59,698 nucleotides of DNA. Source: Daejeonella sp. H1SJ63 (GTDB lineage Bacteria > Bacteroidota > Bacteroidia > Sphingobacteriales > Sphingobacteriaceae). Shown piece by piece: positions 17,133 through 23,504 of this stretch; within the stretch, counting starts at the first letter, position 1, and each line of letters opens with the position of its first letter. The notes below the pieces were generated by a model. The model saw only the letters and a program-made list of their open reading frames with translations, was not told where the DNA came from and did not search any database. The DNA is taken from NCBI RefSeq assembly GCF_029360775.1, contig NZ_JARKMZ010000043.1, forward strand, positions 1 to 59,698, given 5' to 3'. Made by a program: the position numbers and the translations under genes.

Positions 17133-17816
17133 TTAATTGTTTAACATGCCGGCATCAATCCAGCTTTTAATTTGCGATAATTCACATGCCGGCAGTTTGC
17201 TGCCCTGTGGCATTTTTGAAAACCCTGCAGCCCATGAGACAGAACCATATAACTTTCCGCTTTGGGCACTGGCCTTCACAGCAGTATAGGTTGACAGATC
17301 AATACCTCCTCCAAGAGAACCGGGATTATGGCAACCCTGACATTTATTTGCAATAAGAGGCTTAATGACCGCAGAATAGGTAAATTTTGTTTGATCGCAA
17401 CTTGTACAGCTGTTATTCACTGCCCCCTGATTAATCCAGTTCCTGACTTTAGTCAGCATATCTGCACTTAAGGCCTGTGCAGGTCTGGGAGGCATACGGT
17501 CTTCATCTGTTCTGATCATAGACTTGTATAAACTGCTTTCGCCGGCATTTCCGGCCCTTACTTCGCGCATTACCCCAACATAGGCAGTGAGGTTAATACC
17601 TTCCTTATGTGTAATTGCATCATGACAACCACTCATTGCACAATTTGAGATCAGCAAGGGCTGAATATCATTTACGAAGTATACAGAGTCTGTACTACAG
17701 CTTGCACTAACTGTAGGGATAGTATCATTCAGTAATTCGGGTATTTCGTGTTTACATGAGACAAGAATCGTATTCAGAATCATCAATACAACGAACACTT
17801 TTGAGTTATTCTTCAT
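17133..17816 (-). CDS. Two-domain haem-c lipoprotein
   Basis: This 227-residue lipoprotein (signal with lipidated Cys21 in ILVSCKHE) holds two cytochrome-c-like domains. Domain 1 (about residues 48-133) has the unusual spacing CAMSGCH (CX4CH) and a candidate axial Met in DRMPPRP. Domain 2 (about 140-227) has a standard CQGCH and a candidate axial Met in FSKMPQGS. Both end in a similar helix (KVRNWINQGAVNN and QIKSWIDAGMLNN). A further CTSC pair lies between the domains. It is the first gene of a five-gene operon spaced 5-23 bp apart. It likely holds two haems outside the cytosol and passes electrons to the monohaem paralogue encoded next. Confidence 0.85.
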   Translation of the reverse strand: MKNNSKVFVVLMILNTILVSCKHEIPELLNDTIPTVSASCSTDSVYFVNDIQPLLISNCAMSGCHDAITHKEGINLTAYVGVMREVRAGNAGESSLYKSMIRTDEDRMPPRPAQALSADMLTKVRNWINQGAVNNSCTSCDQTKFTYSAVIKPLIANKCQGCHNPGSLGGGIDLSTYTAVKASAQSGKLYGSVSWAAGFSKMPQGSKLPACELSQIKSWIDAGMLNN

Positions 17817-17939
17817 TTTAAAAAAATTATTTTAAACCATAGGTTTCCAGAGGAATTTCTCCTGAAAAAAACACAAAACCAAGCTGCCTGCTCATTCTAA
17901 TTGAATGGATGCAGCTATGAGAATTGTAAATAATATGAA

Positions 17940-18326
17940 TCAGGATAACGAAGGCGGATGCCAAATGGCATTGTAAACACTAAAATCAGGAAGCTCATCA
18001 TTGATGATTTTTATCCTTTCTTTAACATCCGAAAAAGTTTGTGACGGGATATAACAGATATGCTGAGTAATGAAGCCTAAATAATTGGGATTAACAGATA
18101 TACGAAAGGATTTGAACGGCAGCTGCATATCCTCTTTGTAATCGGCATCCATTCCATGATCAACCCAATAATGCAAACTTAAAAATGCCTGAAACGACAT
18201 TGCACTGTTTTGCTTCCTGTGCTGAATAAAATGCTCAATGAGTTTAGGCATCTTCAATAACTGACATAATTCAGTTGTGGAAACTAAAACACATGCTATT
18301 AAAGTAATGGCTACCAACCTTTTCAA
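17940..18326 (-). CDS. Small secreted hypothetical protein upstream of the cytochrome operon
   Basis: This 128-residue protein has an N-terminal hydrophobic segment that may be a signal peptide or anchor. The body (ELCQLLKMPKLIEHFIQHR, then FLSLHYWVDHGMDADYKEDM and LPFKS) resembles a family of short Bacteroidota proteins I have seen beside metal- or redox-related genes, all with conserved His and Asp in an HYxxxxHxDADYxxDMxLPFKS-like stretch. The histidine/aspartate-rich part could bind metal, but no function is established. It lies 123 bp upstream of the cytochrome lipoprotein gene on the same strand and may belong to the same transcription unit. Confidence 0.65.
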   Translation of the reverse strand: MKRLVAITLIACVLVSTTELCQLLKMPKLIEHFIQHRKQNSAMSFQAFLSLHYWVDHGMDADYKEDMQLPFKSFRISVNPNYLGFITQHICYIPSQTFSDVKERIKIINDELPDFSVYNAIWHPPSLS

Positions 18327-18644
18327 TCAGATTTGATCTTTAATTTAGAATAACGAGGTTCCATGCGACTTTATTACTAAGCACATTACAAATTGAATAC
18401 AGGCTGACATCGTTAAAAGCACATTTCATCATTCGATACCACCCCAAAAATCCGTAACTGCTCATTCAATTATCCACCAATATCCATTATACTGCTAATA
18501 TGTATAATAGATACAAAATTAATGCCATTTAACTGATTAATTATTAAGATACAATCTTTTTTTGCAATTCTACCATTTTCCGACAGGCTTTCAATTCATA
18601 TCATTCTGCCTGAATATTGTTTCTCATTTGTCATTAAAAGAAAA
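18327..18644. other. Intergenic region with no recognisable feature
   Basis: About 320 AT-rich bases between the small hypothetical gene and the pfkB-family terminator. It should contain the promoter of the hypothetical gene and cytochrome operon, but no full TAnnTTTG match close to the start was found. Confidence 0.4.
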
Positions 18645-18672
18645 GGGTACTGCAATTTTAGCTGCAGTACCC
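18637..18672 (-). terminator. Rho-independent terminator after the PfkB-family kinase gene
   Basis: A perfect 10-bp stem (GGGTACTGCA/TGCAGTACCC, arms 18645-18654 and 18663-18672) with an 8-base loop is followed on the minus strand by TTTTCTTTTAATG. It lies 22 bp beyond the stop codon. Confidence 0.88.
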
Positions 18673-18693
18673 CCACAATATGATAAAACCTAA

Positions 18694-19614
18694 TTATTGT
18701 TCAATTACAAAGCTGCTTAATCTTACAAATTGCTGCACTCTGTCTTTAATCTCATCCTGGCTAAGGTTTTTAATTCTCCCGGTACCAAACTTCTCAACAC
18801 AGAATGATGCCAATGCAGAACCGAAGATTATTGCATTCTTCATATTGGTAAAATTAATGGTTCCAACCTGAGCTAAGTAACCAATAAAACCACCGGCAAA
18901 TGTATCACCGGCACCTGTCGGATCGAATACTTCGGCCAAAGGAAGTGCCGGAGCAGAAAAAATCAGATCTTCATGGAACAACAGGGCACCATGCTCACCT
19001 TTCTTGATGATCAGGTACTTTGGCCCCATTTGGAGAATTTTATTTGCTGCCTTTACCAGAGAGTATTCGCCTGATAATTGTCTTGCCTCTGCATCATTGA
19101 TGGTCAGAACATCAATATTCTGAATAACAGACAAAAGATCATCAAGTGCTATATCCATCCAGAAATTCATGGTATCCAGAACGATCAGTTTCGGGCGGTT
19201 CTTCAGCCTGTTGATTACTGTTTGCTGTACCTGCGGAGTAAGGTTACCCAGCATCAGGTATTCGCAATCCTGATAGCTTTCTGGAATAACCGGGTCAAAA
19301 TCCCCGAGAACATTCAATTCTGTGATTAAAGTATCACGACTGTTCATGTCATTGTGATATTTCCCTGACCAGAAAAAAGATTTCCCGCCCTTTTTGATCT
19401 GCAAACCCTCGGTATCGATTCCATGATCCTTAAAACTCTGAATATCTTCCTGATGAAAATCCTCTCCAACTACTCCTACGATTTTTACGTTTTTGTAGAA
19501 ATAGGATGCTGCTAAACTTGCGTAAGTAGCTGCACCACCGACGATTTTATCTGTTTTTCCGAAAGGAGTTTCTATTGCATCAAAGGCAACAGAACCAATA
19601 ATTACTAGGCTCAT
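18694..19614 (-). CDS. PfkB family carbohydrate/nucleoside kinase
   Basis: This 306-residue cytosolic ribokinase-fold enzyme transfers phosphate from ATP to a sugar or nucleoside. The N-terminal GGAATYASLAASYF is PfkB signature 1, and DPTGAGDTFAGGFIGYLA is signature 2, containing the anion hole and the catalytic base Asp237. The substrate cannot be read from sequence; related Bacteroidota proteins are annotated as sugar kinase or bifunctional hydroxymethylpyrimidine-like kinases without strong evidence. It is monocistronic, with its own terminator, and faces away from the tRNA-Asn gene beyond its start. Confidence 0.9.
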   Translation of the reverse strand: MSLVIIGSVAFDAIETPFGKTDKIVGGAATYASLAASYFYKNVKIVGVVGEDFHQEDIQSFKDHGIDTEGLQIKKGGKSFFWSGKYHNDMNSRDTLITELNVLGDFDPVIPESYQDCEYLMLGNLTPQVQQTVINRLKNRPKLIVLDTMNFWMDIALDDLLSVIQNIDVLTINDAEARQLSGEYSLVKAANKILQMGPKYLIIKKGEHGALLFHEDLIFSAPALPLAEVFDPTGAGDTFAGGFIGYLAQVGTINFTNMKNAIIFGSALASFCVEKFGTGRIKNLSQDEIKDRVQQFVRLSSFVIEQ

Positions 19615-19727
19615 AAATATTTTTTAAAAAATTTTCACGCAAATATTGCATTAATAATTTAAAATCCCGAATATTGCACTCCCGAAAGGGAAGAAGCCCT
19701 AAAAAGTTTCAAAAAATAACCGGAAAT

Positions 19728-19801
19728 TCCTGAGTAGCTCAGCCGGTTAGAGCATCTGACTGTTAATCAGAGGGTCGCTGGTTCGAGCCCAGCCTCAGGA
19801 G
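19728..19801 (+). tRNA. tRNA-Asn (anticodon GTT)
   Basis: A 74-nt cloverleaf: acceptor arms TCCTGAG/CTCAGGA, D-arm with AGCCGGTTAGAGC, anticodon stem TCTGA/TCAGA with loop CTGTTAA (anticodon GTT), and a T-arm with GGTTCGAGCCC. The discriminator is G and CCA is not encoded. A terminator follows directly. Confidence 0.97.
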
Positions 19802-19802
19802 C

Positions 19803-19839
19803 AAAAAGCCACTTTAGACACGTTCTGAGTGGCTTTTTT
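19803..19839 (+). terminator. Terminator after tRNA-Asn
   Basis: AAAAAGCCACT pairs perfectly with AGTGGCTTTTT across a 14-base loop, immediately after the tRNA, with a T-run on the plus strand. Confidence 0.85.
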
Positions 19840-19938
19840 GATTTTACTGGAAATTTCCAAAACTGTGTAGGGGCTCATGATCCATGATTTGGTTGCGAAT
19901 TTACACCGGCAGTGTTAGGAGGTTATATATGAACAATC

Positions 19939-20319
19939 CTATGCACGCTCTTTAATAATTTTCTTCGCAGTATGAGTGTTTCCCCAAGATGCAAGTTCGT
20001 GAAGGATCGGCAGGAGTGTCTTTCCCGAACTTGTTAATGCATATTCGACTCTTGGAGGCATTTCGGTATATTCTTTACGTTTAATCAATCCGAAAATCTC
20101 CAATTCTTTTAATTCATTTGCCAAAACCTTATTAGAAATTGAAGGTATTATTTGATTCAGCTTTCCAAAACGCAATGTTCGGTCTCCAATACAATTTAAA
20201 ATTATTGGTTTCCATTTCCCTCCAATGATGCTCATAGCTCTTGTTACAGGACAATTTAATGGATTGTCTATAAATCGAGGGTTTAAATTTGTGGTTACCA
20301 TTAGGTTACTTGTTTTCAC
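19939..20319 (-). CDS. HxlR-family winged-helix transcriptional regulator
   Basis: This 126-residue DNA-binding regulator has the HxlR signature: NCPVTRAMSIIGGKWKPIIL (residues 22-41), then LRFGKLNQIIPSISNKVLANELKELE as the recognition helix region, and the wing GLIKRKEYTEMPPRVEYALT. Cys23 matches the cysteine that some family members (YodB, HypR) use to sense electrophiles or oxidants, so a redox role is possible. A second ATG at codon 7 could be the true start. The gene is divergent from the DinB-like gene. Their -7 boxes sit inside a perfect 8-bp inverted repeat, suggesting the regulator controls both. DNA here is AT-richer than its surroundings. Confidence 0.92.
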   Translation of the reverse strand: MKTSNLMVTTNLNPRFIDNPLNCPVTRAMSIIGGKWKPIILNCIGDRTLRFGKLNQIIPSISNKVLANELKELEIFGLIKRKEYTEMPPRVEYALTSSGKTLLPILHELASWGNTHTAKKIIKERA

Positions 20320-20329
20320 TATTTCAGTT

Positions 20330-20361
20330 ACAAATGTACACCAAAGGCATTAGATTTGTAA
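20330..20361. promoter_or_regulatory. Candidate HxlR operator with divergent promoters
   Basis: TTACAAAT (20330-20337) and ATTTGTAA (20354-20361) are exact inverse complements, with centres 24 bp apart. Each half overlaps a full -7 consensus: TACATTTG on the minus strand (20333-20340) for the regulator, and TAGATTTG on the plus strand (20351-20358) for the DinB-like gene. The arrangement fits a dimeric repressor blocking both promoters. Confidence 0.5.
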
Positions 20362-20374
20362 AAAAATATTTCAA

Positions 20375-20896
20375 ATGAAAAAGATTTTATCATTATTAAC
20401 GACAATTTTAGTCATGGGAAACCTGCAAGCACAAACAGAAACAGAAACAATTGTCAAAGAATGGCAAAGAGCGAAAGAATATACTAAAGAGTATTTAGAC
20501 GCAATGCCCGAAAACAGTTATACACTTAAACCAACAAAAGAAATGCGTTCTTTTGCTGGTCAGGTTCTTCATTTGAGTGATGCAATTTATGGATTTATTG
20601 GTTCTGCAACTGACATTAAGCCTTCTGCAGGATTTGGTGAATTAGAAAAATCAAATGATGTAAACAAATTAAGTGTTATAAAAAAGGTTCTTGCTGCATA
20701 TGACTTTGCTATTGATGCAATCAAAAAGTATCCAAACGCGAAATTATCAGAACACATCAAGTTATTTGGTCAATTTGACATGAGTAGAGAGCAAGCAATA
20801 AATAAGTGTTTTGAACATCAGACTCATCATAGAGGTCAAACAACAGTTTACTTGAGATTGGCTGGTGCGACACCGCCTGCCGAAAAATTATTTTAA
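20375..20896 (+). CDS. DinB family putative metal-dependent protein
   Basis: This 173-residue DinB/YfiT-type four-helix bundle protein carries the usual metal-binding histidines: His66 (VLHLSDA) in helix 2 and His148/His151/His152 in EHQTHHRGQT near the C-terminus. Proteins of this family include thiol transferases and hydrolases, but most have no known substrate. An N-terminal segment (residues 1-19, ending NLQAQ) looks like a signal peptide, so it is probably periplasmic. The gene lies beside and divergent to an HxlR regulator and 32 bp before a beta-sandwich protein gene. Codon use is AT-rich, suggesting recent acquisition. Confidence 0.88.
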   Translation: MKKILSLLTTILVMGNLQAQTETETIVKEWQRAKEYTKEYLDAMPENSYTLKPTKEMRSFAGQVLHLSDAIYGFIGSATDIKPSAGFGELEKSNDVNKLSVIKKVLAAYDFAIDAIKKYPNAKLSEHIKLFGQFDMSREQAINKCFEHQTHHRGQTTVYLRLAGATPPAEKLF

Positions 20897-20928
20897 AATA
20901 AAATTGATTGATAACCTAATTTTAAAAA

Positions 20929-21627
20929 ATGAATAAAATTCTAATTATCGGACTCTTGTTATTTACTTCAAATGTATTCTCGCAGAATTTGAAATTAGGG
21001 AAGCACGAATTTGAAATAAAAAATGTAAAAGCTTCAGTTACTGAACTAAAAGGTGAGAAAGTAATTAAAGTTGAAAGAGACCTTAATCTGCTTCCATTTG
21101 ACCTTAACAGACTTGAAAGTACCGTTGATGAGCCAACATTTGCTGAGCTAAAAAATGTAAGTTTTGAGAATGGAATAATTGAAGTTAAAATGTTAAGCCA
21201 AATACAAGACCCATCACCTTTTAAAGGTGCTCAAGGTTTTATAGGTGTTGCATTCAGGGTAACGGATAACGAAAAAGAATATGAGTCATTTTATTTAAGG
21301 CCTAAAGTTGGCAGGTCAGATAATCAAGGATTTAGGAATAAAACGGTACAATATTATTCTTACCCTAATTATAAATTTGACACTTTAAGAAAATTGACTC
21401 CAGGTATTTATGAGACAACAGCGCCAGTGGATATAAATGAGTGGATAAAAATTAAAATTGTTGTAAAAGATAAAGTAGCAGAATTGTTTGTGAATGATGC
21501 AAAATATTCAACTATGATAGTTAATGAATTAAAAGGGAAAATGACAAAAGGAACAATTGGATTATGGGTTGATATTGGTACAATTGGTTATTTTAAGGAT
21601 TTGAAAATCACACTGGCACGTCCTTAA
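20929..21627 (+). CDS. Secreted beta-sandwich (concanavalin-like) hypothetical protein
   Basis: This 232-residue protein has a signal peptide (ending VFSQ) and then mostly beta strands. The pattern GFIGVAFRVTDNEKEYESFYLRPK, followed by EWIKIKIVVKDKVAELFVND and TIGLWVDIGTIGYFKDLKI, resembles concanavalin A-like/DUF1080-type lectin or glycosidase-associated folds. No catalytic residues can be assigned. It follows the DinB-like gene by 32 bp and is probably co-transcribed with it under HxlR control. Its AT-rich composition matches the two genes before it. A heptamer repeat tract starts 2 bp after its stop codon. Confidence 0.7.
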   Translation: MNKILIIGLLLFTSNVFSQNLKLGKHEFEIKNVKASVTELKGEKVIKVERDLNLLPFDLNRLESTVDEPTFAELKNVSFENGIIEVKMLSQIQDPSPFKGAQGFIGVAFRVTDNEKEYESFYLRPKVGRSDNQGFRNKTVQYYSYPNYKFDTLRKLTPGIYETTAPVDINEWIKIKIVVKDKVAELFVNDAKYSTMIVNELKGKMTKGTIGLWVDIGTIGYFKDLKITLARP

Positions 21628-21628
21628 A

Positions 21629-21649
21629 AACAGATAACAGGCAACAGCC
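21629..21649. repeat. Short heptamer repeat tract
   Basis: Three adjacent 7-mers, AACAGAT, AACAGGC and AACAGCC, lie in the 24-bp gap between two convergent genes, 2 bp after the beta-sandwich gene. The reverse complement (GGCTGTT GCCTGTT ATCTGTT) resembles the tract at 25001-25028. Confidence 0.5.
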
Positions 21650-21651
21650 AC

Positions 21652-21888
21652 TCACTTCAACCTCCCAACCGCCTCAAACTTCGCAAACACCTGTTCAGTA
21701 TGCGGGGCATCCTTTAACTCATCAGTCAGATCCTGACCTGCCCAGTGCTCGTAGTGTTTACCGTTCTTCCATAATCTGCTTTCGGTGACATCATAAATGA
21801 TCCCGTTCAATGCAACCCAGATCTGAGGTTTATCCTGACCATTTCTTAAAGCCAGAAAGGATCTGCTGTACTCCGGAAGCTCATTCAT
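21652..21888 (-). CDS. Small cytochrome b5-like haem/steroid-binding protein
   Basis: This 78-residue protein is a minimal cytochrome b5-like domain: QIWVALNGIIYDVTESRLW, then KHYEHWAGQDLTDELKDAPH, with candidate axial haem ligands among His45/His48 and His63. Eukaryotic HPGG is replaced by an HxxW(A)G form, as in prokaryotic single-domain members. It could bind haem and donate electrons, or bind a sterol-like ligand. Its ATG overlaps the stop codon of the lycopene cyclase gene by four bases (ATGA), implying translational coupling. That context suggests a link to carotenoid modification, but this is inference. Confidence 0.85.
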   Translation of the reverse strand: MNELPEYSRSFLALRNGQDKPQIWVALNGIIYDVTESRLWKNGKHYEHWAGQDLTDELKDAPHTEQVFAKFEAVGRLK

Positions 21889-22574
21889 AGCTGTGTTTTA
21901 TCTCTTTTTCGGAAATACTCAAAAAACATAATATTCAGCAGCAGCATGGCCATCGAATAAAAATGATCCTCAAATGGAATAGTGCCTACCCTGAATGCCA
22001 TATTCTCCGCATCGTTGTACATGACCACCGGAATGGAAGTTAAGAGCCCGTTAACTATATAAAAAGGCAATAGCGAAACCATGTAAGCCAGATAGAATCT
22101 GCTCAGATAGTCAACTTTGAGAATAAACTGTGCAAAGAATAAAATCGCCAAAAGCAAGCCAAAAGTGATTAGTGTATAAACCCTGTCGTAAAACTTAAAC
22201 AGTAATACGGCACTTAAGATGATTAAAGCATAAGTGATATAAACTGATACAGACTTTAAAATATCGGGTTTGACATAACAGTTCAAACACTCATAAATAA
22301 ATATGCAGGCAAAAGGAACGGTTATAAAAAAAAGTATTTCTTCGAGAGGAAGATCAAGGATATATAAACCCTGAATATAATCGGAGTTAAACGACCAAAC
22401 TCTAAAAACCGTAAATAAATGGTCCCAGAACAGGAAAAGTAAACCACTGATCAATAAACCCGGAAAAATATACCTCCAGCTCTTAACAAACTGCACTCTT
22501 TTGTCAAACGAAAGAATGACAGGAAAGAATACCGTAAAGAAATTGATCAGAAGATACGCTGATTTCATAGACAA
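21885..22574 (-). CDS. Lycopene cyclase domain membrane protein
   Basis: This 229-residue polytopic membrane protein has about six or seven hydrophobic helices. It matches the CrtYc/CrtYd-type lycopene cyclase domain, here as one fused polypeptide; the conserved acidic loop segment YILDLPLEEILFFITVPFACIFIYE is the clearest signature. The enzyme would close beta-ionone rings on lycopene to give gamma- and beta-carotene. It is coupled to a cytochrome b5-like gene by a 4-bp overlap. A second carotenoid gene, a hydroxylase, lies 2 kb away on the same strand beyond the SRPBCC gene and murB. Confidence 0.88.
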   Translation of the reverse strand: MSMKSAYLLINFFTVFFPVILSFDKRVQFVKSWRYIFPGLLISGLLFLFWDHLFTVFRVWSFNSDYIQGLYILDLPLEEILFFITVPFACIFIYECLNCYVKPDILKSVSVYITYALIILSAVLLFKFYDRVYTLITFGLLLAILFFAQFILKVDYLSRFYLAYMVSLLPFYIVNGLLTSIPVVMYNDAENMAFRVGTIPFEDHFYSMAMLLLNIMFFEYFRKRDKTQL

Positions 22575-22692
22575 ATATTCAATATACTTTTTAATTAAGC
22601 TAATACTGTCACTGCAGAAGGTGTTTACAATTTTGAAATAAAATTGCTTTCTCTCAAAATTCAGCTTAAATTAATGATTTAAAGCATTAAAT

Positions 22693-23220
22693 ATGAAAGC
22701 ATTACGAATACTTCTAAGCATCATAGTCATATTACTGGCTCTCTTTTTTATAGGTGGGATGCTTTTACCAAAAACATATAAAATCAGCAGAACGGTAATA
22801 ATCAATGCAACAGACAGTCTGGTTTATATGAACGTTGCCGACATGAATAATTTCCTGAGATGGAATCCCTGGACCAAAATAGAACCGGAAGCAAAAGTAA
22901 CAATCAGTGGTGTACCGGCTCAAACCGGTCATTTATGGGAATGGAAAGGCAAAAAAACCGGCTCCGGAACAATGGAATTAATTCAGGCCCAGCCTTATTC
23001 ATTGGCTGAATTTCAGTTACATTTCCTTGAACCTTTTGAAAGTCAGGCCATTTCCGGATTTACGTTTAAAAAGACAGCTGAAGGAACAGAGGTAGAATGG
23101 TATATGAGCGGTAAAGCAAATTCTATCCCCGACCGCTGGATGGGATTAAGCATGGATATGATGATGGACAAGGACTTTACCAGCGGGCTGCAGGCATTGA
23201 AAGAGTTGTCTGAGAAATAA
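22693..23220 (+). CDS. SRPBCC (START/polyketide cyclase-like) protein
   Basis: This 175-residue protein has an N-terminal membrane segment (residues 4-24) and then an SRPBCC helix-grip domain: YKISRTVIINATDSLVYMNV, NNFLRWNPWTKIEPEAKVTI and the late FKKTAEGTEVEWYMSG strand. Such domains bind hydrophobic ligands; many Bacteroidota genomes encode membrane-anchored copies of unknown function. It is divergent from the lycopene cyclase gene, with a 118-bp shared promoter region, so a link to carotenoids or lipids is possible but unproven. Confidence 0.87.
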   Translation: MKALRILLSIIVILLALFFIGGMLLPKTYKISRTVIINATDSLVYMNVADMNNFLRWNPWTKIEPEAKVTISGVPAQTGHLWEWKGKKTGSGTMELIQAQPYSLAEFQLHFLEPFESQAISGFTFKKTAEGTEVEWYMSGKANSIPDRWMGLSMDMMMDKDFTSGLQALKELSEK

Positions 23221-23239
23221 ACTCAGACAATATTTCACC

Positions 23240-23480
23240 CCTATCGTCCTCGTTTGAAACCTACCATGTACCCATAAATATTCAGGATAAATTAATTACC
23301 CGACGCCGAAGGTGTAGTATGTGAAAGATGTCACAGACATGCGATCACCTTCGGGATCGGGATTTATGTATTCATCTATTACTATAGACATTTGACCCTT
23401 TCCGGGTCAAATTACAATCCCAAAATATTAGAACTGATGAAGATGTGGGTACACAGTAGCTTGTAAACGCGGACGAGAGG
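23240..23480. repeat. 241-bp element with 35-bp imperfect terminal inverted repeats
   Basis: The ends 23240-23274 and 23446-23480 match as inverse complements at 28 of 35 positions without gaps. Inside are a second stem (CCCGA/TCGGG and CGAAGGTG/CACCTTCG, 23299-23314 with 23346-23361) and an 8-bp hairpin (TTTGACCC/GGGTCAAA, 23391-23398 with 23404-23411). Just outside, TCTGAG..CTCAGAyAATATTT occurs on both flanks in the same orientation (23209-23235 and 23487-23517). There is no ORF. This looks like a MITE-like or large REP-like insertion between the SRPBCC and murB stop codons, or a large structured RNA/terminator. Confidence 0.6.
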
Positions 23481-23504
23481 AAGTGATCTGAGAAAGGGAA
23501 TAGC

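Noticed and set aside
19728-21650. Integrative element with tRNA-derived att repeats
   Set aside because: No copy of the tRNA-Asn 3' end was found near the right edge, and there is no integrase gene; only composition supports acquisition.
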